From the NCBI GenBank assembly GCA_043553855.1, contig CP121336.1, positions 868,001 to 932,000 on the forward strand: a DNA stretch of 64,000 bases, given 5' to 3'. Within the stretch, counting starts at the first letter, position 1. Each line of letters opens with the position of its first letter. The notes below the pieces were generated by a model. It was not told the origin of the DNA. It did no database searches and was given only the letters and a program-made list of their open reading frames with translations. Below are positions 50,373-58,559 of the stretch, piece by piece. Source of the DNA: JAUIAS01 sp030425395. GTDB lineage: Bacteria > Pseudomonadota > Alphaproteobacteria > Rhodobacterales > Rhodobacteraceae. The position numbers were made by a program, and so were the translations under genes.

Positions 50373-51611
50373 TCATGCATTCCAGGGGCGGTCGCCGTTG
50401 GCGTCCTTGACGCGGGTGGGCAGGCCGATCCGGTCGAGGATGGCCAGGAACGGTTTTGGGTCCAGTTCCTCGACATTCACCATGGTGCCGGTGTCCCATT
50501 CGCCGGTGGCGATAAGCATCGCAGCGGCCACGGGCGGCACACCTGCGGTATAGGAAATCCCCTGACTGCCGACTTCCTCGTAGGCTTCTTTGTGGTCGGC
50601 CACGTTATAGACGAACACTTCGACGTCCTGCCCGTCTTTCACGCCCTTGACCACGTCACCGATGCAGGTCTTGCCTGTGTAGTTCGGGGCCAAAGAGGAC
50701 GGATCAGGCAATACGGCCTTGACCACCTTGAGCGGCACCACTTCCAGACCTTCGGCGGTTTTCACCGGCTGTTCGCTCAGCAGACCCAGGTTCTTCAGCA
50801 CAGTGAACACGTTGATATAGTGATCGCCAAAGCCCATCCAGAAACGCACATCTGCCTGCGGATAATTGGTGGCAAGGCTGTGCACCTCGTCATGTCCGGT
50901 CATGTAGGACTGCTGTTCTCCGACCACGGGCAAATCCCAGACTTTGCCCACTTCGAACATGGTGTTGGACTGCCAGCCACCATTCTGCCAGCTATAAACC
51001 GTGCCGGTAAATTCGCGAAAGTTGATTTCCGGGTCGAAATTCGTGGCAAAATACTTGCCGTGCGATCCGGCGTTGATGTCGACGATGTCGATGGACTTTA
51101 CCTCGTCCATGTAGCCGTCGATGGCCAGACGGGCATAGGCGTTCACCACACCGGGATCAAACCCGACACCGAGAATCGCAGTCACGTTGGCGGCGGCGCA
51201 GCGGTTCCGGCGCTTCCATTCGTAGTTGCCATACCACGGCGGATCTTCGCAGATCAGATCGGGTTCTTCGTGGATCGCGGTATCCATATAGGCCACGCCG
51301 GTTTCGATACAGGCTTCGAGAACCGGCATGTTCACAAAAGCCTGCGCCACGTTGATGACAATCTGCACACCGGTTTCGCGGATCAGAGCGGCCACTTCGG
51401 CGCTGTCGCGGGCATTCAACCGATGTGCTGAAAGACCACCCTCGGTTTTCATCGCCCCCTTGGCGCGAACGCTTTCGATGATCGCGTTGCATTTGGAAAG
51501 CGTGCGGCTGGCAATATGGATATCCCCCAGCACATCGTTGTTCTGTGCGCATTTGTGCGCCACGACCTGAGCAACGCCACCAGCGCCGATAATGAGAACG
51601 TTCTTTTTCAT
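50373..51611 (-). CDS. carboxynorspermidine/carboxyspermidine dehydrogenase
   Basis: 412 residues of the saccharopine-dehydrogenase-like family. An NAD(P) loop GAGGVAQVVAHKCAQ opens the protein; MDTAIHEEPDLICEDPPWYG and ILGVGFDPGVVNAYAR match the carboxynorspermidine dehydrogenase branch. It reductively condenses aspartate semialdehyde with a diamine (putrescine or diaminopropane). The decarboxylase gene lies 64 bp upstream in the same direction, completing the alternative polyamine pathway. Confidence 0.92.
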   Translation of the reverse strand: MKKNVLIIGAGGVAQVVAHKCAQNNDVLGDIHIASRTLSKCNAIIESVRAKGAMKTEGGLSAHRLNARDSAEVAALIRETGVQIVINVAQAFVNMPVLEACIETGVAYMDTAIHEEPDLICEDPPWYGNYEWKRRNRCAAANVTAILGVGFDPGVVNAYARLAIDGYMDEVKSIDIVDINAGSHGKYFATNFDPEINFREFTGTVYSWQNGGWQSNTMFEVGKVWDLPVVGEQQSYMTGHDEVHSLATNYPQADVRFWMGFGDHYINVFTVLKNLGLLSEQPVKTAEGLEVVPLKVVKAVLPDPSSLAPNYTGKTCIGDVVKGVKDGQDVEVFVYNVADHKEAYEEVGSQGISYTAGVPPVAAAMLIATGEWDTGTMVNVEELDPKPFLAILDRIGLPTRVKDANGDRPWNA

Positions 51612-51675
51612 CTAACCTGCGAGACCTCCATTGGTATTCTGCAAAAGTTATGCGCCCCTTTGAGGCACCGGCTGT

Positions 51676-52773
51676 TCAAGACAAAGCCGCAGCGAAATCG
51701 TCATATCCAAAATCACGCACAAGGCGGATTTCCCCGTCCGGCTCACGGATCGCGATGGCAGGCATCTTGACCCCGTTGAACCAGTTTTTCTTGACCATGG
51801 TGTAACCGGCCGCATCCTGAATGCTGATCCTGTCCCCTGCCTTTAGGGGCCTATCAAACCGGAATTCGCCAAAGATGTCACCGGCAAGACAGGATTTTCC
51901 GCAAATCATCCATTCTTCGGGCCCTTCGTTTGGCGTCACCTTGGCGTTTTCGCGATAGATCAGCAGGTCAAGCATATGCGCTTCGATCGAGCTGTCGACA
52001 ATGGCGAGGTTCTTACCGTTATTGAGCGTATCCAGAACGCTCACCTCCAAAGTGGTGGAATTGGTAATCGCCGCTTCTCCGGGTTCAAGATAGACTTGCA
52101 CGCCGTTTTCGCCCGCAAATTTCTTGAGCCGTTCCGCAAGCCTGTCCAGCGGATAGTCTTCGCCAGTGAAATGAATGCCGCCCCCCAGACTGATCCAGTC
52201 CATACGGCGGATCAGATGGCCGAAACGGTCCTGAATCAGATCGAGCATTTCAGCGAAACGGTCAAAATCGTCGTTTTCGCAGTTGTTGTGGAACATGAAC
52301 CCGCTCACACGATCCAACACGGCCTCGATCGTGGCCGGATCATGCTCACCCAAGCGCGAAAACGGACGCGCCGGATCGGCCAGATCGAACGACGACGTTG
52401 ACACACCGGGATTGACGCGCAACCCGCGCACATGCCCACGGCTGTCCGCATCAAAGCGGTCAAGCTGGCCAATCGAGTTGAAAATCACCTTGTCTGAATT
52501 CGCAAGAACGTCGTCCATCTCATGTGGTGCCCACGCCACGGAATAGGCATGGGTTTCACCTGGAAATTTTTCACGCCCCAATTTGCATTCAAAAAGCGAC
52601 GATGACGTGGTTCCGTCCATATAGTCGCTCATCATGTCGAACACCGACCATGTCGCAAAACACTTGAGCGCAAGCAGCGCCTTCGCTCCGGACGTGTTGC
52701 GCAGCCATGCAATCTTTTCCATGTTGGGCAGCAGGCGCGCTTTGTCGATCAGGTAATAGGGCGTTTGCAGCAT
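51676..52773 (-). CDS. nspC: carboxynorspermidine decarboxylase
   Basis: 365 residues of the fold III PLP decarboxylase family. The PLP lysine is K37 in LLALKCFATWSV, with GGGIHFTGEDYP and the CGKSCLAGDIFGEF segment containing the second catalytic Cys. It releases norspermidine or spermidine from the carboxylated precursor. Start choice: AAGGAGG directly abuts an ATG at 52779, so the next ATG at 52773, 6 bp further, is the usable start. Confidence 0.94.
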   Translation of the reverse strand: MLQTPYYLIDKARLLPNMEKIAWLRNTSGAKALLALKCFATWSVFDMMSDYMDGTTSSSLFECKLGREKFPGETHAYSVAWAPHEMDDVLANSDKVIFNSIGQLDRFDADSRGHVRGLRVNPGVSTSSFDLADPARPFSRLGEHDPATIEAVLDRVSGFMFHNNCENDDFDRFAEMLDLIQDRFGHLIRRMDWISLGGGIHFTGEDYPLDRLAERLKKFAGENGVQVYLEPGEAAITNSTTLEVSVLDTLNNGKNLAIVDSSIEAHMLDLLIYRENAKVTPNEGPEEWMICGKSCLAGDIFGEFRFDRPLKAGDRISIQDAAGYTMVKKNWFNGVKMPAIAIREPDGEIRLVRDFGYDDFAAALS

Positions 52774-52881
52774 CGTCATCCTCCTTGGCGACACGTCACG
52801 GGGCGAACCCCCGCCGGAACCGCGCTCCTAAGTATGAACCATCCGCGTGACAAGTCAAAAATGCGCCACACGCCGCTGGGG

Positions 52882-54657
52882 TCAGAATGGGAAAAACACA
52901 GGGATCACCAGCACTGCGCAAATCGCAAACAGGATGTTCAGCGGCAGGCCCACCTTGATGAAATCGCGGAACCGGTAACCACCCGCCCCGTAGACAAAGG
53001 TGTTGGTCTGGTATCCGATCGGAGTGGCAAAACTGGCCGAAGCGGCAAACATCACCGCCATGATGAACGGGCGCGGATCATAGCCCAACTGCTGCGCCAG
53101 CGCGATGGCAATGGGGCCGATCAGAACCGCAACCGCGTTGTTGCTGATCATTTCGGTCATCACGTTTGTCAGCACATACACTGCCGCAAGGATCGCCAAC
53201 GGCCCAAGCCCCCCAACCGTTGCCACCATTGCGTCCACCACCAGCCGGGCAGCGCCTGTTGCCGCCATGCCCTGACTCAGGCCCAGCATCCCGAAAATCA
53301 GGAACAGAATGCGCCAATCAATGGCGTCAAAGGCCTCTTCGGGATCAACGCATCGCGTCATCATCACGATCACCGCCCCGATCAGGGCCAATCCAGCGAT
53401 GGGCAACACGTTGAACGCGGCCAACGTCATGACACCCACCATCGTGGCCAGCGCCACAGGTGCCTTGGATCGGCGCATAGCGCGTTGGCTGGGCGCGGTC
53501 AGGTTGATGATCCCGCCGTCATCCATCATGCGCTGAATGCCCTCGGGCGGCCCTTCGAGAAGCAGCGTATCGGCAAATTGCAGGCGGATATCCTGCACAT
53601 TGTTGGAAATGTTCTGTTCGTGGCGATGCACCGCCATCAGATAAACACCGTATCTGCGGCGCAGTTTGAGTTCCTGAACCGGGCGGCCCCGCAAATGGGA
53701 GTTGGGACCGACGCCCGCCTCCATTGTGATGGTCTGATCGGCGGTAACCGGTTCGAAACCGCTGTCGCCCATGTCGCGAAACTCGATCTCACCGTTTTCC
53801 TTCAGTCCCAGAATTTCACCGGTATCAGTCTTGATAACGACGCGGTCACCCGCTTCGAGAACCAGATCGTTCAACTTGCGCCGCATCGACACTTCGCCCC
53901 GGATCACGTCCAGAATGCGAGATCCGCCGCTGCTGACAGGCAGTTCTTTCAGGGTCTTGCCGATGTAGCGTGACCCGTTGGGGATCAGCAGGCGGGCCAT
54001 GAACCGGCGCTTGGTCTCCTGCCCCAGAACCGAAGACAGAGACGCGCGATCCGGCAACAAATAGCGCCCGGCAAAAACCATGTAGAGCATCCCCACCGTG
54101 GCAAAAATCAATGCCGGAGCAGTCATTTCGAACATCGACAAAGGCACCTGCCCGGCATCGCGGGCGACGCCGCTCATCAGGATATTGGTAGATGTGCCGA
54201 CAAGGGTCAGCGTGCCTCCAAAGATCGCCGAAAACGAAAGCGGGATCAAAAGCCGCGAAGGCGCCACGCCAATAGACGCGGCAACCGATATCATGATCGG
54301 CGTCATCAGGATGACAACCGGCGTGTTGTTCATGAACGCCGACGCCCCCATAGCGCCAACCATCATCAACAGGATGGTGCGCAGGTAGGAACCGCGCGCC
54401 TGTTTCTTGAGGTACGCGCCCAGAATTTCCAGCACCCCCGTCCGTTCAAGCGCCGCCGAAATGATGAACATCATTGCAATGGTGATTGGCGCTGACGAAC
54501 TGAACCCCAGCAAGAAATCCGACGTGTCGATGATCCCCGTCGCGACCAACGCGGCAGATGCGCCCAGCGCCGTTACCTCGGGCGGGTAAATCTCGCGAAA
54601 GAAGCTGATAAAAACCAGCCCCAGGAGCGCCAGAACGAAAATTTGCTCAAGGGTCAT
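52882..54657 (-). CDS. SLC13-type permease with two TrkA-C domains
   Basis: 591 residues, about 11 membrane spans in two halves. Anion-permease motifs: MNNTPVVILMTPI, GTSTNILMSG in the first half, SNNAVAVLIGPIA and GYQTNTFVYGAGGYRF in the second. Two cytosolic RCK_C/TrkA-C domains (about 215-390) lie between the halves (LEAGDRVVIKTDTGEIL). Relatives carry sulfate, other oxyanions or di-acids, usually with Na+; the ligand is not readable. The gene stands alone; 108 bp separate it from nspC's start. Confidence 0.87.
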   Translation of the reverse strand: MTLEQIFVLALLGLVFISFFREIYPPEVTALGASAALVATGIIDTSDFLLGFSSSAPITIAMMFIISAALERTGVLEILGAYLKKQARGSYLRTILLMMVGAMGASAFMNNTPVVILMTPIMISVAASIGVAPSRLLIPLSFSAIFGGTLTLVGTSTNILMSGVARDAGQVPLSMFEMTAPALIFATVGMLYMVFAGRYLLPDRASLSSVLGQETKRRFMARLLIPNGSRYIGKTLKELPVSSGGSRILDVIRGEVSMRRKLNDLVLEAGDRVVIKTDTGEILGLKENGEIEFRDMGDSGFEPVTADQTITMEAGVGPNSHLRGRPVQELKLRRRYGVYLMAVHRHEQNISNNVQDIRLQFADTLLLEGPPEGIQRMMDDGGIINLTAPSQRAMRRSKAPVALATMVGVMTLAAFNVLPIAGLALIGAVIVMMTRCVDPEEAFDAIDWRILFLIFGMLGLSQGMAATGAARLVVDAMVATVGGLGPLAILAAVYVLTNVMTEMISNNAVAVLIGPIAIALAQQLGYDPRPFIMAVMFAASASFATPIGYQTNTFVYGAGGYRFRDFIKVGLPLNILFAICAVLVIPVFFPF

Positions 54658-54780
54658 CTAGATGCGTCCGCCCTGTGTTCTGTCGTTTTGACTAAACGAC
54701 GGTTCCGGCGGCAAGTTCAATGCGGAAATGATCGGCAGGACAGGTATGCGATATGATTGACGCGCGAAACGATGGTGCAC

Positions 54781-55608
54781 TCAGACCCGCCAGTTCAGCA
54801 GGCGGCGTTCAAGCATCGCGATGGCACCGGATGTCAGAACCCCCAGAAGCGACAGGATCACGACCCCGGCAAACAACCGTTCCAGATCATAAAGCGAACC
54901 CGCCTCAAGGATATAGGCCCCGATCCCGTATTGCGCGCCCAACATTTCCGCGGCGACCAACAGGATAATCGCAATGGCCAGACTGATGCGAAGCCCCGAC
55001 AGAATGCCCGGCATTGCCCCCGGCAACACAATTTTGCGCACGATGGAGAGCCACGACAAACCAAAGCTTTGCCCCATGCGGATCAGGGAACGATCCACGT
55101 TGTCCACCGCACCATAAGTCGCCACCACGGTGGGCGTGAAGGTGCCAAAGGCGATCAGAGCGTATTTTGAGCCTTCATCAATGCCGAACCAGATCACAAA
55201 CAGCGGCAACAAGGCGATCTTGGGGATAGGAAAGATCGCGGCCACCAGCGGCACCAGACCCGCCCGCACATAGGAAAACAGGGCAATAACGATGCCGGTC
55301 AGGATTCCCAGGCTCACGCCCAATGCGGCACCGACCGCAAGTCTGGTCAGCGATGGCGCAAGATGTTTGAACAACAGCCCCGACGCCCAAAGCTCTTGAA
55401 AGGTGATCAGCACGTCAGACGGTTTGGGCAAAGTCAGTGACGAGATAAAGCCCGACTGTGTTCCCCATTCCGCAAAGGCAATCAGAAACACAAACACCGC
55501 CACCCCGACCCAGCGCCGAGACCGTGGCGCAAAGCCACCACCGCGGAACCGGATCTCGATGGGTTGCGATTGTGGCGCTTGGCTGTGGTGCGTCGTCGTT
55601 TCAGACAT
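54781..55608 (-). CDS. SsuC/TauC-type ABC transporter permease
   Basis: 275 residues from the ATG at 55608, which follows GAGGAAC; the ATG lies inside the ATPase gene's end, an 8-bp overlap. Six hydrophobic spans and an EAA-like loop (GQSFGLSWLSIVRKIVLPGA) place it in the BPD_transp_1 family of sulfonate/nitrate/thiamine-precursor importers. Last gene of the operon. Confidence 0.88.
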   Translation of the reverse strand: MSETTTHHSQAPQSQPIEIRFRGGGFAPRSRRWVGVAVFVFLIAFAEWGTQSGFISSLTLPKPSDVLITFQELWASGLLFKHLAPSLTRLAVGAALGVSLGILTGIVIALFSYVRAGLVPLVAAIFPIPKIALLPLFVIWFGIDEGSKYALIAFGTFTPTVVATYGAVDNVDRSLIRMGQSFGLSWLSIVRKIVLPGAMPGILSGLRISLAIAIILLVAAEMLGAQYGIGAYILEAGSLYDLERLFAGVVILSLLGVLTSGAIAMLERRLLNWRV

Positions 55609-56368
55609 CCAGAAGTTCCTCATCGGCGGCGCGTGCCTCTTCGCGCATCAGAGCCCAGAGATGGCGCTGAATCACGTCCAGATCAGGATCCGCATACCCC
55701 CGATCAGCCAGCGGCTTATCAACATCGACGATTTCACAGATCCGCCCCGGACGCCGCGACAGAACCACGATCCGGTGACCGAGGCGCACCGCTTCTGCAA
55801 GGTTATGAGTCACATAGACAGCGGTGAAAGGCTGACGCGTCCAAAGAGCGATCAAATCATCCATCAGCAATTCGCGGGTTTGCGAATCCAGAGCGGAAAG
55901 CGGCTCGTCCATCAGCATAACGGCTGGCTTTACCGCCAGCGCACGGGCGATGGCGACGCGCTGCTTCATCCCGCCAGATAGCTGCTTGGGCAACGCATGT
56001 GAGAAATCCGACAACTTGGTCCGTGCCAGAACATCGTCGATGATCTGGCGCGCGCTCTCTCCGCGAATGCCATGATCTTCCAGAACCAGCGAAATGTTCC
56101 CGCGCACAGTGCGCCATGGCAACAGGGCAAAATCCTGAAAGATAAACGTCAGAGGGTTCAGACACCCCTGTGGCGGCTGGCCCATCTGAAGAACCCGTCC
56201 CGCTTCGGGACGCTCCAACCCGCCGATAAACCGCAACAGTGTCGATTTTCCACAGCCGGAAGGCCCGACAAGGCACACGATGCGGCCCGAGGGAATATCA
56301 AGGTCGATCCCATCAAGAACCCTGTTGTCGCCATAGCTGTGGCTGACGCCCTCCAGGCGAATATCCAT
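55601..56368 (-). CDS. SsuB/TauB-type ABC transporter ATP-binding protein
   Basis: 255 residues, single ABC domain: GPSGCGKSTLLRFIGG, LSGGMKQRVAIARAL, VMLMDEPLSALD and YVTHNLAEAVRLG. It energises the adjacent permease. A perfect 10-bp hairpin lies in the 55-bp gap after the receptor gene. Confidence 0.9.
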   Translation of the reverse strand: MDIRLEGVSHSYGDNRVLDGIDLDIPSGRIVCLVGPSGCGKSTLLRFIGGLERPEAGRVLQMGQPPQGCLNPLTFIFQDFALLPWRTVRGNISLVLEDHGIRGESARQIIDDVLARTKLSDFSHALPKQLSGGMKQRVAIARALAVKPAVMLMDEPLSALDSQTRELLMDDLIALWTRQPFTAVYVTHNLAEAVRLGHRIVVLSRRPGRICEIVDVDKPLADRGYADPDLDVIQRHLWALMREEARAADEELLDV

Positions 56369-56389
56369 TCCGTGTCTCCGTCAGGGTTA

Positions 56390-56413
56390 TGGCGGCGGAG
56401 AGTTCCGCCGCCA
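56390..56413 (-). other. intercistronic hairpin in the ABC operon
   Basis: TGGCGGCGGA, loop GAGT, TCCGCCGCCA: a perfect 10-bp stem between the receptor gene's stop and the ATPase gene's start, with no T-run. Such stems behind receptor genes commonly raise receptor mRNA above that of the membrane genes. Confidence 0.6.
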
Positions 56414-56423
56414 GTCCGGTCAA

Positions 56424-57443
56424 TTAGCTGCCGATCGTTTCGACATAGCTGGTGTCGAGCAGCGTATCGAGCGTGATCGACGCGTCCACCAGCCCTTCGG
56501 ACTGGAACCAGGATAGCTGATCGGCCACCGAGGCCACGTTCAACGCAGCACCAGCATTCAGCCGCATGGATCCGTTGATGATCGAGGGTGCCGCCTTTTC
56601 GCGGGGACGGTCGGTGTAGACAAACTTGTGGATCAGATCGACCATCGCGTTCATGGCGTCGTCACCTGCCGCGCGATCCACCATCGCTGCGTTGTAGTCT
56701 GCCACACCCATGCTGAACCCCTTGAGGAACCCTTCGGTCATGGCACGATCACCTTCTGCATTCTTTGCCGAGGTAAAGACCGTTGTAACCTGATAGTTCG
56801 GCAGGTAATCCGCGACATTGCCGATAATATGCACCGCACCAGACCCCGAAAGCGGCTTGGCAATATGCGGCACGATTGACCAAGCGTCGATCTGACCCGA
56901 TTTCAGCGCACCGATGATCGCTCCGACCTTCTGAAGCGGGACGAATTCGGGCTTTGCCCCTTCTGCGGCGGCAATCTTGGTGCCCATATAGTGAAAGGAC
57001 GAACCCGCAGTCGTCATGCCAAAGCGTTTGCCGTCCAGACCTGCCACGCTGGTCAAACCAGCCTTGAAGGCCGCGTCGGAGGCAAGAACCTTTTGGCCGT
57101 CGATTCCCGGCTCTTCGCTCAGTGCACCGCCGATGACCTTGACCGCGCCCTTGTCGGCAAGCGAAACCAGACCGCCCGAGATCGCGGTAACGCCAAAGTC
57201 TACATCTCCGCTGGCGATGGCGACTGCCATGGGTTGCGCGGCCTGAAAGAACTTGAGCTCAACATCAAGACCTGCATCCGCGAAATAGCCACGCTCATGG
57301 GCGACAAAGCTGCCCGAATGGCTGGTGAATGGCAGAGCGCCGACAACGATCTTGCGGTTTTGCGCCAATGCTGGCGTGGCCAGCCCCGTTGCTGCCGCTG
57401 CCCCGATCAGGCCCAGTGTTTGCCGTCTGTTAAAAGTGACCAT
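56424..57443 (-). CDS. SsuA/TauA/NMT1-type ABC substrate-binding protein
   Basis: 339 residues with a signal peptide (RRQTLGLIGAAAATGLATPALA, twin-arginine-like, cleaved after ALA near 26). NMT1/SsuA fold features: KIVVGALPFTSHSGSFVAHE, GYFADAGLDVELKFFQAAQP, VAIASGDVDFGVTAI. Periplasmic receptor for sulfonate, nitrate or pyrimidine precursor; ligand unknown. The GntR gene ends 38 bp upstream in the same direction. Confidence 0.9.
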   Translation of the reverse strand: MVTFNRRQTLGLIGAAAATGLATPALAQNRKIVVGALPFTSHSGSFVAHERGYFADAGLDVELKFFQAAQPMAVAIASGDVDFGVTAISGGLVSLADKGAVKVIGGALSEEPGIDGQKVLASDAAFKAGLTSVAGLDGKRFGMTTAGSSFHYMGTKIAAAEGAKPEFVPLQKVGAIIGALKSGQIDAWSIVPHIAKPLSGSGAVHIIGNVADYLPNYQVTTVFTSAKNAEGDRAMTEGFLKGFSMGVADYNAAMVDRAAGDDAMNAMVDLIHKFVYTDRPREKAAPSIINGSMRLNAGAALNVASVADQLSWFQSEGLVDASITLDTLLDTSYVETIGS

Positions 57444-57481
57444 GGTTTCCTCCCTTTGGTGTGTTTATCTTTTGCGTTGTG

Positions 57482-58144
57482 TCATTCGATGTCCGCACGA
57501 ATGTCTTGCTCCAGCGCCTCCAGAGCCGCAGCCGTGTCACGCGCGATGATGGCGGCCTTGATGCTGGTATGCCGCGTGCTGCGCGCGTCAAAGTCGATGC
57601 GGCCCTCGCGCAACCGCGCCAGACGGAAACGGCGCGACTGATCAAAGAAGCGCCCAGCCATTTCGATCAGGCGCGGCGACTGGCAAGCCGAAATCAAGGA
57701 AGCCGAAAAGGTCCGGCATGCCTCGTCCCATTGCAGCGCCGTCACATCGTCGGGCTGGCGTTGCACCTCGGCATCGGCATGGGCCAGACGGTGATGCGCC
57801 GCAATCACGGCGGCTTCCCAATCCACGCCACCAAACTCCAGTGACCGCGAAAGGCCAATGCGTTCTATTTCGATCCGCATCAACAAAATGTCCTGCAAAT
57901 CTTCGTTGGTCGCCGATGTTACCCGAAATCCGCGCTGGTTCGTGGCCTCAACAAGCCCTTCGGTGGCCAGAATGCGCAGTGTTTCACGCATCGAATGGTT
58001 GGAACCTCCATACCGCTGGCGCAGCGCGTCGATCCGCAGCTTTTCGTCAGGGCGCAACGCCCCGAACGCAATATCCCGCCGCAACGCCGACGCCAGCATC
58101 GCGACAACCGTGTCATCTTCTGAAGATCGTTTGGCAAAGAGCAT
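57482..58144 (-). CDS. GntR family transcriptional regulator (FadR/FCD type)
   Basis: 220 residues. A winged helix-turn-helix (about 18-85: IDALRQRYGGSNHSMRETLR, LATEGLVEATNQRGFRV) is followed by an FCD ligand domain (about 95-215) with His and Asp/Asn residues that usually bind metal plus an organic acid. It heads the ABC operon and probably controls it. The first ATG in the frame (58216) is rejected because the HTH alignment begins near 58144. Confidence 0.88.
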   Translation of the reverse strand: MLFAKRSSEDDTVVAMLASALRRDIAFGALRPDEKLRIDALRQRYGGSNHSMRETLRILATEGLVEATNQRGFRVTSATNEDLQDILLMRIEIERIGLSRSLEFGGVDWEAAVIAAHHRLAHADAEVQRQPDDVTALQWDEACRTFSASLISACQSPRLIEMAGRFFDQSRRFRLARLREGRIDFDARSTRHTSIKAAIIARDTAAALEALEQDIRADIE

Positions 58145-58559
58145 TTCAGCGCCCAAAATCAAAAGTGTTGGATATTTTTGACCCAGAGATCGCCAGCCTG
58201 TCAAGACGCCCTGCACCGACTGTCCCCTCAGGCAAAAGGCATCTCTCTACCGAACGGCAATGAATATCAGAATCTGCCCTGATAATTCGCCCAACACATT
58301 AGCCGCGCCAAAAAGCCCGATGATTGGACCAGAAAGAGGTTTCCGGAATGAAATCTTTGCGCAGGCATGCGCTCGTCCTCGAATGTAAACCGTGAGATGT
58401 CCCATGTTTTCGATGGTGACACGCGGGGCAACGTGCCGCCAACCGATCTGTTGGAAACCAAATCCAGAGCAGGGAAATCACACGTCTGACACCCGTTGAA
58501 GAGGGTCAGGCGTTCTCATCCAAGCTGAATATTTTATGGCGAAAAGGCTCTCACGCTTT
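58145..58559. other. intergenic region between the GntR regulator and nrdJ
   Basis: 415 bp; no gene is supported. It should contain the GntR-operon promoter at the low-coordinate side and the nrdJ 3' end at the other. CTGAC(A)CCC...GGGTCAG (58485-58511) can form a short bulged stem that might end nrdJ transcription, but no T-run follows. Confidence 0.5.

Noticed and set aside
58267..58461. 64-residue open frame in the nrdJ-GntR gap
   Set aside because: No ribosome-binding site, no family resemblance and poor codon pattern; treated as non-coding.
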